Source: Manis javanica (lineage: Eukaryota > Chordata > Mammalia > Pholidota > Manidae). From it: a stretch of 64,000 nt of DNA. The stretch lies in the NCBI RefSeq assembly GCF_040802235.1, contig NC_133158.1:87840501-87904500 (forward strand), written 5' to 3'. A program made the translations under genes and the position numbers. The first letter of the stretch is position 1; every line of letters begins with the position of its first letter. Shown piece after piece: positions 1-11,269 of this stretch. The notes under the pieces are model-generated. The model had not been told where the DNA came from, did no database searches, and saw nothing but the letters and a program-made list of their open reading frames with translations.

Positions 1-441
1 ATCTGAATCCCTGGAATCTGTGAATATGTTTTACTACATGGAAAGGAAGATTAATGTAGCAGATGGAATCAAAATTGCTAGCCAGATGATGTCAAAATAG
101 AGAGATTATCCTGGATTATCAAGATCAAATGTAATCTTAGTCTTTAAATGTAAGAGAAAGAAGAGAAAGAAGAGTTAGTGTGAGAGGATGAGACATGAGG
201 CTCAGCTGGCCATCGGGGTCTGATGATGGAAGAGCACCATGATCCAGAGAATGCAGGCAACCTCTAGAAGCTGGAAATGCTGAGAAAACGAATTCTGTCT
301 GAGAGCCTCTGGATCTTTGTTTTAAGACTGGTGAGACCCATTTTGGACTTCAGACATCTAGAATCGTAAGGCAATGAATGTGTACTGGTTTAAGTGACAC
401 AGTCATAGTAATTTTTTGCAGCAGCAATAGGAAACAGATAT
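1..441 (+). mobile_element. MLT1-type MaLR LTR, cut by window edge
   Basis: This is an old non-autonomous LTR of the ERVL-MaLR group. It contains the MLT1-type signatures: a CCTGGAATCTGTGAATATG start region, a GATTATCCTGGATTATC core, CCTCTAGAAGCTGG in the middle, and a GCAGCAATAGGAAAC end. The 5' end lies outside the window. It is heavily diverged and has no coding capacity. The exact subfamily cannot be set by eye. Confidence 0.75.
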
Positions 442-599
442 AGTCACTGACATAAATGTGGTTTTCCAGTTACTTATCATGATGATTGACCTTCCTTCCC
501 ATGTGTTCATCTGTTAGTCTGCATTATTGAAAACTGGCTTGTCCAATCAGACCTTCCTTTTACCTATGACTGTGATCTTGAATTATGTAAGATAGTATG
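442..599. other. Short unassigned stretch
   Basis: I see no recognisable repeat or gene between the MLT1 LTR and the following MIR. Confidence 0.4.
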
Positions 600-795
600 G
601 TGTTCAGTTTAAACTGGATTTTGATCTCACTTTTACCATTTATCCTCTCTGAAATTTGAGTTTTACCATCTATAAAAAGGTTATCTCATAGGCTTCCTGG
701 AAAGATAAATGTAGATATTGCACAGCAAGCACTTAGCACAGTGACTAACTCATAGAGAGATACTGAAAATCAGGGTGATATTACTGTTTTTGTTA
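600..795 (+). mobile_element. MIR SINE
   Basis: This is an ancient tRNA-derived SINE. The CTCTCTGAAATTTGAGTTTTACCATCTATAAAAAGG stretch (around 644-679) corresponds to the MIR core (cctctctgagcctcagtttcctcatctgtaaaatgg). It is followed by the typical gcacttagcacagtg module at 729-745. It is strongly diverged, as expected for a family that predates the placental radiation. Confidence 0.7.
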
Positions 796-1374
796 TCTTA
801 TGCTTAAATTTCCACACTATTTAAGCTACAACTTTCCTGCCTCATTCTGTAAAAACCGCTGTGAATCCTTGACACAGGCTTCACTTTATTTAATGACATT
901 CACATTCTCCCTTTTCCTTCATACTCACCTGTGCATATCGGCATACCTTCTGCATTTGCATGTCAGGTTTTTCCTCAGGTACTGGCATAGCTCTGTCTGC
1001 TCTATTCAGGAGTCCCACATCTGGCACGTTGAGACTTCCTGATATTAAAGATCAGAGCATTAAAAGTGGTCTCAGCAGGATGTAGAAATTCATGTTCTCA
1101 GAATGATACATAACAAAGTGTACATAATGTGAATTCAGAGAAACCTGGATATTTTACTGGATATTCAGAGGAACCAAAATACCCAGTTCACAACTTGTCC
1201 AGTTCATCACTGTGGACCAAAGTTTTTGACCACCATTGGTAACATTTTGGACAGAATCTTTAAGAAAATATCTAGTATTAGCACTAAGGCCAATTGCTTC
1301 CATATTTTTCTCCCTGGTTTTCCTTCAAGTGACTTTCAAGAAACTTACTCCAGTAGAAGTAATAACTAAGTAAT
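796..1374. other. Unassigned interspersed sequence
   Basis: I recognise no gene or repeat. An 80-codon plus-strand ORF at 800-1042 has no recognisable domain and no exon-like boundaries, so I treat it as chance. Confidence 0.4.
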
Positions 1375-1600
1375 AATAATAACAAGCATTTATTGTGTGC
1401 TTTTATTTTTCAAAATTACTGCTTTAAGAGTTTAATTTATAGTAGCTCACTTAATAATCATTTACTACTTCTTTCTTTTGCACAGGAGAAACTAAATCAT
1501 AGAGAAGTTAAGATAGTAAAGACCATGAGAGTAAATCATAAATCCAACATTTGAACCCAGGTGAAAATTCCTGAGCTTGAACTTTTAAAGGCCACATGAT
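1375..1600 (+). mobile_element. MIR SINE
   Basis: The unit begins with a (TAA)-rich stretch and a catttattgtgtgc module. The 3' core reads aggagaaactaaatcatagagaagttaag and then atttgaacccagg, matching the second half of MIR. Divergence is high. Confidence 0.7.
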
Positions 1601-1636
1601 TCTAATAATAACCTCAAAATGATATTTAGTACAAGT

Positions 1637-1976
1637 TGTTATAGACTGAATGTTTGTGTCCCCTGAAAAATCCCTATATTGAAATATTAGATCCCCATGT
1701 GATGGTTGGTATTAGATTTGGTAGGTAATTAGGTCAGGAAGGTGGAGCACTCATGAATGGGATTGATGACCTTATAAAAAGAGATCTGAGACAGCTTGCC
1801 TCTCTCTGCACTCTGCCAAGTGAGGACACGATGAACAGATGGCCATTTGCACCCCAGGAAGAAGGAGGTTCTCATCTTGGACTCCCCAGTGCCCAGAAAC
1901 ATGAAAGCTAAACATTTGTTGTTGAAGCCACACAGGCTCTGGTAATTTGTTAGAGCAGCCCAACCTGACTAAGACA
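1637..1976 (+). mobile_element. MLT1A-like MaLR solo LTR
   Basis: This is a complete LTR from TGTTATAGACTGAATG to CTAAGACA, with the diagnostic order GTGATGG, AGGTCAGGAAGGTGGAGC, ACTCATGAATGGGATTG, CTTATAAAAAGAG, GTGAGGACAC and TCTTGGACT. It is flanked by CAAGT (1632-1636) and CAAGC (1977-1981), which is 4 of 5 bases of a likely 5-bp target site duplication. The CTTATAAAA at about 1772 is the LTR TATA box. The minus-strand ORF inside it (1772-1963) is a shadow. Confidence 0.85.
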
Positions 1977-3344
1977 CAAGCATTGAAATGTTTTCATCGT
2001 ACTATTTACTAAGTGGTTTGATTTTCATTTTGGGGATTTTTACAACAAATCGTCATTTCTTCAGGAAAGATAAGAGGATCTATATTACAGTTAAAGAACA
2101 ACAGAAAATAAACTTGTGAATTTACTGAAATAGTATTATCATTATAAATAAGAAAAAAGATAAGCCTACAAAGCAGCACAACCATATGATACAGCAGAAT
2201 CCTGACCTTTCATTAGTTTTATGGAAATATGTTTTAAATGTCAGCCTAGCAGCTATTAAAGAGGCTTAACACTACAGATGAACATAATAAAAAAAAACGG
2301 GAATCAAGGAGACATCATTGACTGACACCTTCTAATGTTTTTACTGACTACATAGAAAAGTTTTAAAAATCACTTTCTTTTTCTCTTTGAATAAGTCACT
2401 AACACAATTTGACTACAGATATTGTGATCAATAGGATTTATTCATCAATGACTCATTTCAGCACAGGATTTTCTAAATGTTCCATTATTCATGTTTTTCT
2501 ATTAATTTCAATAAAGAAAAATGTTTAAAATCCAAGTTGAGCAGATCCTAGGCAGATTTCCTAGTCTAATCATATATAAGGTAAAATGTGTTTCCAATCT
2601 CTTTTATGTATGTTTAGTTATCAAGTAGTTGTCTGGCGAATTACCAAGGGCAGCTATGTATATGTATACAGACACACATACACATGTATTTATTTAAAGA
2701 TGACAGTCATCAAGTTGAGTTATATAATCTTCCTAAACACCACTTTCCAGAGAACTAAGATTTACCTGTGATGCAATATTAACACCAATGACATATAATT
2801 TAGATAGCTATTTCCATGAAAAGAGACTTCTGATACGTGTATTTTGCTAACTATGAAATGTGTCATTCTTTGCCATATAAAATGGGTAATTGCGCAGTGG
2901 ATGATTATAAACATGCAATAAAAGCTACAAAGTGATTTTATATTTTGCTAACTTCTATTTGAAAGTAGGCCATTTACAATGGATTTATTTAATATGCTAT
3001 TTTAAACGTTTCCTACATATTAGCAGGCAATAGTGTAAAGGAGGCTTTAAAAAAATCAAGTAATATGTAATGCCTTAGATAACAGAATAAACAGAATATG
3101 TTTAGTTAGCATGGGAGATGTTTAGTTAATTTATGGGACACTTGCATTTCAAAAGTCCTTTGTTAATCAACACAAGACAGCACTGCATTTTGAAGAGCTG
3201 TGACAGCTCTTCCTTTAAGGAACGAAGACCAAGAAATGAAAGTTGGGTCCTAAAATACAAAACATTACTGCTCAACCCCAAATATTGACAACATTAAATC
3301 AACTACCTTTTACAAACAGGCTTTATATGTTAACATAGCACATT
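1977..3344. other. AT-rich unassigned sequence
   Basis: This 1.37-kb stretch shows no recognised transposon, exon or RNA gene. The plus-strand ORF at 2586-2771 is short and low in complexity. It may be unique sequence or repeats too old to see by eye. Confidence 0.4.
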
Positions 3345-3540
3345 GAAAAGAGCAGACTTTGAAGTTAGGTCCGTTTAATCATGCATGGACTTGACAAGTG
3401 GACAGGCAAGCATATGATCTACTTCACCTCTTAGAAACTGATTTTCTTTTCATGAAGTGAGTATAATATCTACAACATCAGAAAATATGAGTATTAAGGT
3501 CTCCCATGCAAACTAATGCCTGGGATCTCATATGCAGTGA
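3345..3540 (+). mobile_element. Possible MIR
   Basis: The layout agcagactttgaagttagg, cttcacctcttagaaactgattttctttt, agtgagtataatat, catgcaaactaatgcctggg follows the MIR core in order, with heavy decay. Confidence 0.45.
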
Positions 3541-3573
3541 AGAAAAATGACCCTTTTTTTTTTAAAACAACAA

Positions 3574-3640
3574 AAATATATTTTCTCACAGTTCTGGAGG
3601 CCGGAAGTCCAAGATCAAGGTGGTAGCAGGGTTGATTTCA
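3574..3640 (-). mobile_element. MLT1 LTR fragment cut by L1
   Basis: A stretch including tctcacagttctggaggccg and ccaagatcaaggtgg is the reverse complement of the MLT1 3' region (ccttgatcttgg...cctccagaactgtgaga). It stops abruptly where the minus-strand L1 3' UTR begins. This suggests either that the L1 landed in an older MLT1 or that the MLT1 was deleted there. Confidence 0.7.
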
Positions 3641-4636
3641 TTTATTTTAAAAATTGAAATAAAGTCGATATACAGTATTATATCTGTTTCAAATGTACAA
3701 CATAGTAACAAGATAATTATGTACATTATTAAATGTTTACCATAGTAAGTGTAATTATCCCCTGGTAACTATACCAAAATATTGCAATATTATTTGTTAT
3801 TTTCGCTATGGTTGCAGTTCTATTTATGTGACTAATTTATTTTATAATTTGAAGTTTGTACCTCTTTATCCCCTTCACCTATTTGACCTGTCTCCCATCC
3901 CCTCCCTATGGTAACCAGCAGTATGCTGTTTTATGGGTCTGTTTCTTTTTTGTTTGTTTCATTTTTCTGGATTCAACATAAGTGAAATCATATGGTATTT
4001 GTCATTCTTTATCTGACTTATTTAATTACCATGATACCCTGTAGGTCCATCCACATTGTTGCAAATGGTAAGGTTTCCTTCTTTCCTATGGCTGAGTAAT
4101 AATCCATTATGTACATGTACCACATCTTTATGCATCTATTGATGTGCACTTGGGTTGCTTCCATATCTTCGCTATTGTGAATAGTGCTGCAATGAACATA
4201 GGTGTGCATATATCTTTTCAAGTTAGTGACTTTGTTTTCTTTGGGTAAATTATCAGAATTGGAATTGCTGAGTTGTATAATATCTCTATTTTTAGTTTTT
4301 TGAGGAACCTCCATATTGTTTTCCACAGTGACTGGACCAATTTACATTAACACCTTTTCTTCACATCTTTGCCAACACTTGTTATTTCTTGTCTTTTGGA
4401 TAATAGCTATTCTGACTGTGGTTGATTAGTGATGTGGAACATCTTTTCATATGTCTGTGGGCCATCTGTATGTCTTCTTTGGAAAAAGTCTATTCAGGTC
4501 CTCTGTCCATTTTTTAATTGTTGAGTTGTATAAGTTCTTTATATGTTTTGGGTATTAGCCAATTATTTGATATATTGTTTGCAAATATATTCTCCCATAC
4601 AGTAGGTTGCCTTTTTGTTTTGTTGATGGACCTCTT
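3641..4636 (-). mobile_element. L1 3' end (L1MA/L1MB-like), 5'-truncated
   Basis: This is the antisense of an L1 3' UTR and the end of ORF2. Recognisable antisense blocks include gtgaaatcatatggtatttg (3984-4003), taggtccatccacattgttgc, atggctgagtaataatccat, tgggttgcttccatatcttc (4150-4169) and gtaggttgcctttttgttttg. The minus-strand ORF at 4018-4326 is a piece of the ORF2 C-terminus containing the DLQGIMVIK and EYYSAIGKK-like signature (here DYYSAIGKKE). The element stops at about 4636, so it is 5'-truncated. Confidence 0.88.
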
Positions 4637-6154
4637 TACCGACAATAAAGAAATAGTGTATAATATGTTCTTAAAGATATTCACTTAATCACAAAATGAG
4701 TCACAGGTAATACAAAATGTATTTTTATGGGAAATTTTATGTGTTAGTATTTAAAATGTTTTAAAAATTATTTGAAAATGTCATTTGTGCTTATCAGTAT
4801 AGTTTATAGGAAGTATAATGTGCATACTTTATTTCACTGTGTCATATAAACCACTATAAGTGGACAAATGACAGTGAATGGCTACCTTGCAGTTCTCCAG
4901 AATTCACTATGTATGTGAGAGCTGGTCAATTTTTGAAAGATAGTCTGTCATGAACTCTACTAGAAGCATATTAGAACCAGGTTAATTCTCTTGCTGATTA
5001 TCTTAAATCTTCTTTATATATGGTATAGAATCAAACATCATAAGCTAGACAGAAAGAAAATGTATTTGGTTTGATTTTAAATCCTTCCTTTATGAATAAA
5101 AAATAAAAGACACATTTTCTTCTGAGCAATGCCAGAGGCATTCTTAAGTTGCCTTTTCTTTGGGTAAATTATCAGAATTGGATATGATCAAAATTATCAG
5201 AATTGGTGGATATGATCATAATATGTAGAGTGGATAGCAAAGAAGCAAATTTCACTAAAACAAAAGAATAATATTGAAAATGTATTAGGACTAAGGTTAA
5301 AGACCAGGCAATAGGTCATGTTATGGAGAGCTTTGTGGGCTAAAGAGATGAGTTTATTTTGACAGTGCTGTAACTAGAGAAATACTGAAAAGCCATACTT
5401 CAAAGAACTTCATGGTGAAAAGAATATTTGAAGAACACTGATCCAGTTGTGAAGGACAGTATGGATTCTGAAAAACTATTTTCTCCATTCATCCTATTAT
5501 TTAATTATAAGAGTCCTACAAATAATTGCAACTCTCTAAAAACAGACTTGCATTCTATCTTGAGTCAAGGCAAAATTTATTCTTCTACTGAAAGACACTT
5601 CCAGTGCAAACTGATGCATGTAAACAGACATTGAAAAAAAAAAGTCTTAGTATTTTAAAAAATAAACAGAAAGTGTGCCAGGTATAAATAAATTTTATGT
5701 TACTTAGGTATGGCTGCAAATTAGCTTGTAAACAATCATTCTAACCACCTCAGATAATTCAGTCTCAAATAAAATACGTAGATAAGGTATCTACTCCGAA
5801 TAAATTTGCATTTCTTTTGCTTGGTTATCCACTCTTAGAGATTCAATTCTGATATCTGAAATGGATAATAATCATGCTGATTATCTCATTGCCAATTCAT
5901 ATTTGCATGAATGGTAGCCTATAAAAATGGACAATAGTTTGATTCAGGGGGACAAAGGGACCTGGCAAGTGAAGTCTCATGCTGGGATTACAGGAAGTCC
6001 TCTGTCTTTACAGGAAGGCTTGTAAGGGATTCTGTGCATCAAAAATCTATGAGTATCTATTTCCTACATAAAATGCTTCAAGCAGCTGCTTACTTTTCAT
6101 CTGTAACTTTCCTTTCCCATGTTCTTTCATTTTTCTGATTACATTAAGGGAAAT
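4637..6154. other. Unassigned sequence with a templated 28-bp patch
   Basis: No gene or clear repeat is visible. A 28-bp patch at 5154-5181 is identical to L1 sequence at 4235-4262 (described separately). The ORF at 5428-5634 looks like chance. A stretch around 5290-5400 (caggcaataggtcatgttatggagagctttgtgggc) resembles an old interspersed repeat I cannot name. Confidence 0.4.
5154..5215 (+). repeat. Templated copy of L1 segment plus small tandem repeat
   Basis: Positions 5154-5181 repeat 4235-4262 exactly over 28 bases in direct orientation, although the surrounding sequence is not L1. Immediately after, a unit made of attatcagaattgg followed by atatgatca is repeated once with a small spacer (about 5168-5215). 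Together this looks like a repair-associated templated insertion rather than a transposon copy. Confidence 0.7.
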
Positions 6155-6724
6155 CCTTGATTAGGAGCCAGTGGTCTTTAACACCTGCTAATCTCCTTTT
6201 GAACAAGGAAAGTGTTTGCCAGGCCGGGCCATCTGCAGGCAACAGAGGGCTAGAGTGGTACCAGGGGGGCAGGATGCAGTGGGTATTCAAATCCGCGTAT
6301 CCTGAATCTTTGAATCAAGAGGGTTTCCTTCATTGAACACTTGAGTGGGGTCGCCTAGCAGCTAAGGAAGCCCTGGCGATAAGTAATTAAAGGAGTCCAT
6401 TATGCCTGAAACACAGCAAGACTGTAGCTACTCCTAATTCCCATAGAATGGAGCCAGCTCCGTGTGCCCACTGCATAGCTTGTGCTGATTCTTCAGGAAG
6501 TGCCTGGCCGCCCCTCCACTGTGGGAAGGCAACTGTGAAGGACTGTAGTATGTTTCCTTGCAGTAGAAAGTGGCTTATATATCATTGAAAAGGATATGGT
6601 GTTGAAGCCAGCACCTGGGCTCTCCTAGCATCCATGCCAGTCAAGTCTGGCTTAAAATTTAATGAGGTCTTTCGGGAGAGGACATTCTACATATTTTTAG
6701 TCCATTCCAATTCCGTACACCATG
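6155..6724. other. GC-richer unclassified block
   Basis: This block is visibly richer in G and C than its neighbours, with stretches such as ccaggccgggccatctgcagg and ggccgcccctccactgtggg. It contains no ORF of note. It abuts a truncated minus-strand LTR. It may be degraded ERV internal sequence or an old LTR, but I see no protein motif. Confidence 0.4.
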
Positions 6725-6860
6725 CACCGTGTCACCCAGAGCACTGGGTGGAGCTCTTTACATAGAGTCAATAACAATGTATTGCCCACGTGAGTGTAGT
6801 GAGCTACCCGACCAGGGCCAGGTGAGAATCCTGGCCATAGGACCCTTCACTTTCTCCACA
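6725..6860 (-). mobile_element. Truncated LTR, same family as 42125-42527
   Basis: The sequence acccagagcactgggtggag, ctctttacatagagtc, gccaggtgagaatcctggcc matches the U3 portion of the LTR at 42125-42527 and of the plus-strand LTR at 21671-22068. The LTR 5' terminus is the TGTGGA read on the minus strand from 6860. The R/U5 half is missing. Confidence 0.8.
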
Positions 6861-9204
6861 TTATAATAAGAGAAAAATGTAACTATGGAAACAATTCAAA
6901 TAAAGAAGTGTGAGTAATATAGATTGGTATCAAAGTTAGGTTTTTATTATTGAAACAGTACATTTTAAAATTAAAAATATGGAGTTACTTTAAAATTTAT
7001 TTATGAGGACATGCTGAGGATTTTGATTACTGAGGCATTGTGTATCTTCTTGAGAGAAGATTATAAAACTACAAAATATTTTCCCACCGCAGATTTTTCT
7101 GATTAAGGGGATATAGGTTTATTAAAAATGTATAAACGAATGCATTAATTCAAACAGGTTTTCCTAGGGCAATTAAAATACTTTCACACATTATAGAAAC
7201 AAGTATTCTTGTTTTATTTGCTTTTAAAAAATTTATTCGATCTGGTGTTTCTTTTTTGTGAAGTATTTTCATATTAAGTATGGAATTTGCTTTCTGTGGT
7301 TAGTAAATGTAGTACTAAAATTATGCCTTAAAGGAAAGTTGTATTATACAAGATGATTGACATTTTGTTCAAGTACAGAGCCAATGTATTTTGACCTTAT
7401 TGATTTATTTTTTGAATAATTGTTCTTAAATAGGTGAGGGGTGGAGTCTCAAGTGTCCATCTGAATATTCAATTGAAGCTCCAAATAACCTCCTTAAAAA
7501 CACGAATGCACTGTTGTTCTTTCAGATTCCACACCCTTATCCAGAGAGATCTATAATTGTATAATTATATAGGGTCATTGTCACTGACCTTCCCTTACTT
7601 TTGTCAATATACTGGAATGAAATACAAAAAACTAATTACTCAAATTATAGGTAACACCTTCTGGACAGATTAAAGTATGATGTCTGGTCTTCTGAAATAA
7701 TAGACTCCAAATAGTAGTATTGATATAGTAAAGGGGAAAAACATGTATTTAAGGTAAAATAATCAAAGTAATAAATAATTCCACTCATTTTTCACCACAG
7801 CATACTTAACTTGACTTCTAATATTAATTACTAGTTTCTGTATTTATGAAACAGGGGTGTCAAACCAGAAACATTAAGGGAGTGCAATAAGCATGATGGG
7901 ATCTTGAAATAGTTGATTGAGCAACAGTTTAGAGGCCCACAGATTTATAGCTTTGAAGAGAGAAACTAAGGGGCACATATCTCTTCACTAAGGGGCACAC
8001 ATCTGTGTAGAGGTCAGAATTAGCAGCAGTTGGTACATTTTACCACTTGATTACAGGTTCTTAAGTGTAAGCTCTGTAATTATTTACCCCTGAAAGAGTG
8101 CTCTATAAATACTTGAGTAAATTAATATATTCTACATGGAAGAAAACTACACAATAAAGAGGTTCAAATTATTAGCTGATAGAGATTAGTGGACTGGTAT
8201 CTCTGAAAAGGTTCCTAGAGACATGACATTGTCATTTATTAGGAATTTAAAGAAGAAATTACTTACTGAATTGAGAATGAGATGATGATAGATAATTTCT
8301 AAGTTCCTACTCTGTTTCAGTAGTTCATGATTCCTTTATAAAGGGGACATTCCCTTTTCTTCAGAGAATATGATGTGTTAACATACAAAAGGAATTTATT
8401 TTTCATCTAAAAATGGTGGTACTTTTAGTTTTTATAAATTTATCAACTCACTAACACAACAGTAATTTAAATTGCATCTTACCTTTTGATACAAAGTGGT
8501 AAAATACGATATTCTGTCCTTTGGAATTGTAATAGTAATCACTACAAATCCCTCCAACTGAGGGCTACAAAAAAACATACAATTTCACCTTCAGGTGAAG
8601 CCTCTCCAATCTTGACTCTGAAATTGTACAGAATCAACTCTGTAGAATCTGGAAGTGACTGAGCCCAAAAGAAGAGATTAAAAAAATTAAACAAATGAAA
8701 CCAACACAAACATTGTATAATTGGTTCCTTCACTAGTGTGAATTAATGAAACAAGTGGTATTTCAAATACATCAGGTTGTTTCTGTCTGCATTTTCTACA
8801 TTCAATAAGAATACAGTGCAAGTACATTCTTATACTGGAAATCAATAAAACATTACTATTTTATGCCTGATGATATAAAACATCAGGTTATTTGCAAACA
8901 TATCAGCTTTCAATTCATGCAAATGTATTATTTCATTAGAAAGCATGATTTGGTCCCATAGCTTATCATAATTTGTATATGTCATTATGAGATGCTACTG
9001 AAAGCCTTCCAAGGAATGGTATTGATAAATTACAATGACAAAAAGACTTCATGGGGATCAGTTCTAAAGATATTAGAAGAGAGAAATAAAAAAATACATT
9101 AGAAATTAGAAGAGTCATCTTCATATAAAAACAACATATTACAAAGCAGAAAGTTAACCCAAATGATGATACATAACTTGTCTGTTTTTGAATATCAGCT
9201 ATAA
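6861..9204. other. AT-rich unassigned sequence
   Basis: Over 2.3 kb I recognise no gene. A short stretch at 8050-8125 (gtaagctctgtaattattt, ctctataaatacttgagtaa) may be an L2 3' end. The 63-codon minus-strand ORF at 8542-8733 has no recognisable domain. Confidence 0.35.
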
Positions 9205-9435
9205 GCCTGTGTAAAAAATAATTTGTTTTTTTATAACTAATTTGTTAATTGATTATAATTAACATATTTATATTTAATATATACTATTAATTTATAATAA
9301 TATAAATATAAATACATATTTGACATGTAAATATAAATACACATTTGACATAAAATGATAGGTAATAACATTAATTAATATGTTGATTATAATTAACACT
9401 AATTTTAATAATAAATTAATAATTTATTATGTTTT
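9205..9435. repeat. AT-rich low-complexity tract with 25-bp tandem repeat
   Basis: The stretch is almost pure A/T. Inside it, a 25-bp unit at 9304-9328 is repeated at 9329-9353 with about three differences (shared aaatataaataca and tttgaca). The motif gattataattaaca also occurs twice (about 9251 and 9383). Confidence 0.75.
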
Positions 9436-9950
9436 GTTATGGTTACTTTACTACTACCCAAAGAAGATGGAAAGTCCATATATCATCTTTAAGAATATTA
9501 ATGGATGGAATGAGGGAAGATCACTAATGATGCCACCATATGCCTCTTAGTTTCCCACTTTTAACTACTGGACTTACTCATTATAGACTCTATAAGGAGC
9601 AACTGTATTATCTGTGCAAATTATATAGCACAAAAGTTCATTAGAAACTTACTAAGATTTACTAATGATTGTCAAAAAAGTTTTGACTACCATTTCATTT
9701 CAAGATGGCAGGTTGTAACTTGTGATACACAAATACCCTTTCAAAACTCTTAGTATTTTGTGTTTGTTGTTAAGTCAGCTGATTGCTTAGACAATCATTA
9801 GAGAACTTTTATGTAAACTATGAAAACTAAATAAATGTGGTTGGAAGTAAAAACAATGAAAGATATTTCCTAAACATCTGTTATATGCTTGCAGTTAACC
9901 ATATAAATAAAACAAAAGAAATAAAAACCTCAATTTTATATGATAAATAT

Positions 9951-10220
9951 TTACTGGCTTAACAGTTTTCTTAATTTGGGATTCCCATCAGATAGAAGTG
10001 TGTTAGCTAATGAGTTGATACAAATTTCTGGTCTACTTTGAAATTATAGTTTTCAAAATGAATGAATATATGATTCTTTTGGATAATTACCCAATCATTT
10101 ATTTTTTGATTTGCATGAAACTATTCATCAAAATCTACTCTTAGTTGATAAACTGCAAATGTGAATTACAAATTTCTAAAACTGATTTATCATTAAAAAA
10201 TAGATAAATAAAAATCCAAA
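9951..10220 (+). repeat. Direct duplication, copy 1
   Basis: This 270-bp segment recurs at 12476-12749 in the same orientation. By eye the two copies differ at roughly ten bases plus one 4-bp indel (gcag, present only in copy 2), about 96% identity. The flanks are unrelated on both sides. No transposon terminus, poly-A tail or target duplication is evident. Much of the surrounding L1 and LTR sequence is far more diverged, so the duplication is comparatively recent. Confidence 0.92.
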
Positions 10221-11269
10221 GATAAGAAATATAAAATATAGTACAATGATATATTCTGGAATTCTTTTTCTTAATATCCATATGCTATTTAAAAATAGAT
10301 TGATATACAAAGGATAATATGTCATAAGAAGAAATGATAATTTAAACAATGAATTCTGAAATGAAAGGAATATCATATAGTTTCCTTGGGAGATTATTTT
10401 CAGAAGAATGTATAAATTAAAAGAGGAACTATATAGAAAGAAGAAAACTTTGTGGACATTTGTGACCTTTGGTAATATTCACTTTTTATTTTCTTTCTAG
10501 TCATCTCTACTTCACTCTTAAGGAAGTATACACTTTTCATGTTAAGCTAATATTACGAATTCACAAAGAAATACCAAAACCCCTACTTAAATTTAGAGCA
10601 ATGATGGATGAAATATATGTCAAAATACATTCAAAAGACATAACTATGATCCAAAACAAGATAAAATATATTTGTTTAGCTAACACAGAATGGTGAGTAG
10701 AAATAGAAGCCACAGACCTGCTGAACTTAAGACTAGAAAAAATGGTGCAAAAGTGTCTCCTAAATGATAAGGAAGAAAGCCAGGCTCACTGGGAAAATCT
10801 GGAGCTAGGGTAGGTTCTCTGTCTATGAAAGGAGGTTAAATACCTACAATTATTGCTTAGGCCTACATCTAGTTTTCAGCAGCTGGTCAGTCACGTAACA
10901 GGAAGACTGGGGAAAGCCACAGGATCAGGACCATGGTCAAGCCACACATGGGCTAAAAGGATAGAACTGGATCAGTAATATCTTCACAGAATGAGAGCCT
11001 TGCAGTACCAATATAGCTCATATTTTAAAATTGAAAACTTCATTTTTCAGGTGGAGGGATGCATATGCTTCTAGATATTCAAGGAATGGCATGATGTTGT
11101 GAGGTTGGAGGAAAAGGAAGTTGAGAAAAAGGGGGAGGAAGAAAGAAGTATGAAAAGAAACTCTTTCAAGATGAGCATGCAACCTAAATTTCACAACAGA
11201 TCAGGAAAACAAACTTTGTGAACAATAGCCAACAATTAAATAAATGGGTTGTGTCATTCCAATAAGTTA
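10221..11269. other. Unassigned sequence with an exon-like ORF
   Basis: No recognised repeat. A plus-strand ORF at 10469-10696 is bounded by a pyrimidine-rich stretch ending in TTTCTTTCTAG (10490-10500) and by GTGAG at 10693-10697. The translated sequence has no motif I know. The match to splice signals is probably chance in an AT-rich region next to L1. Confidence 0.3.
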
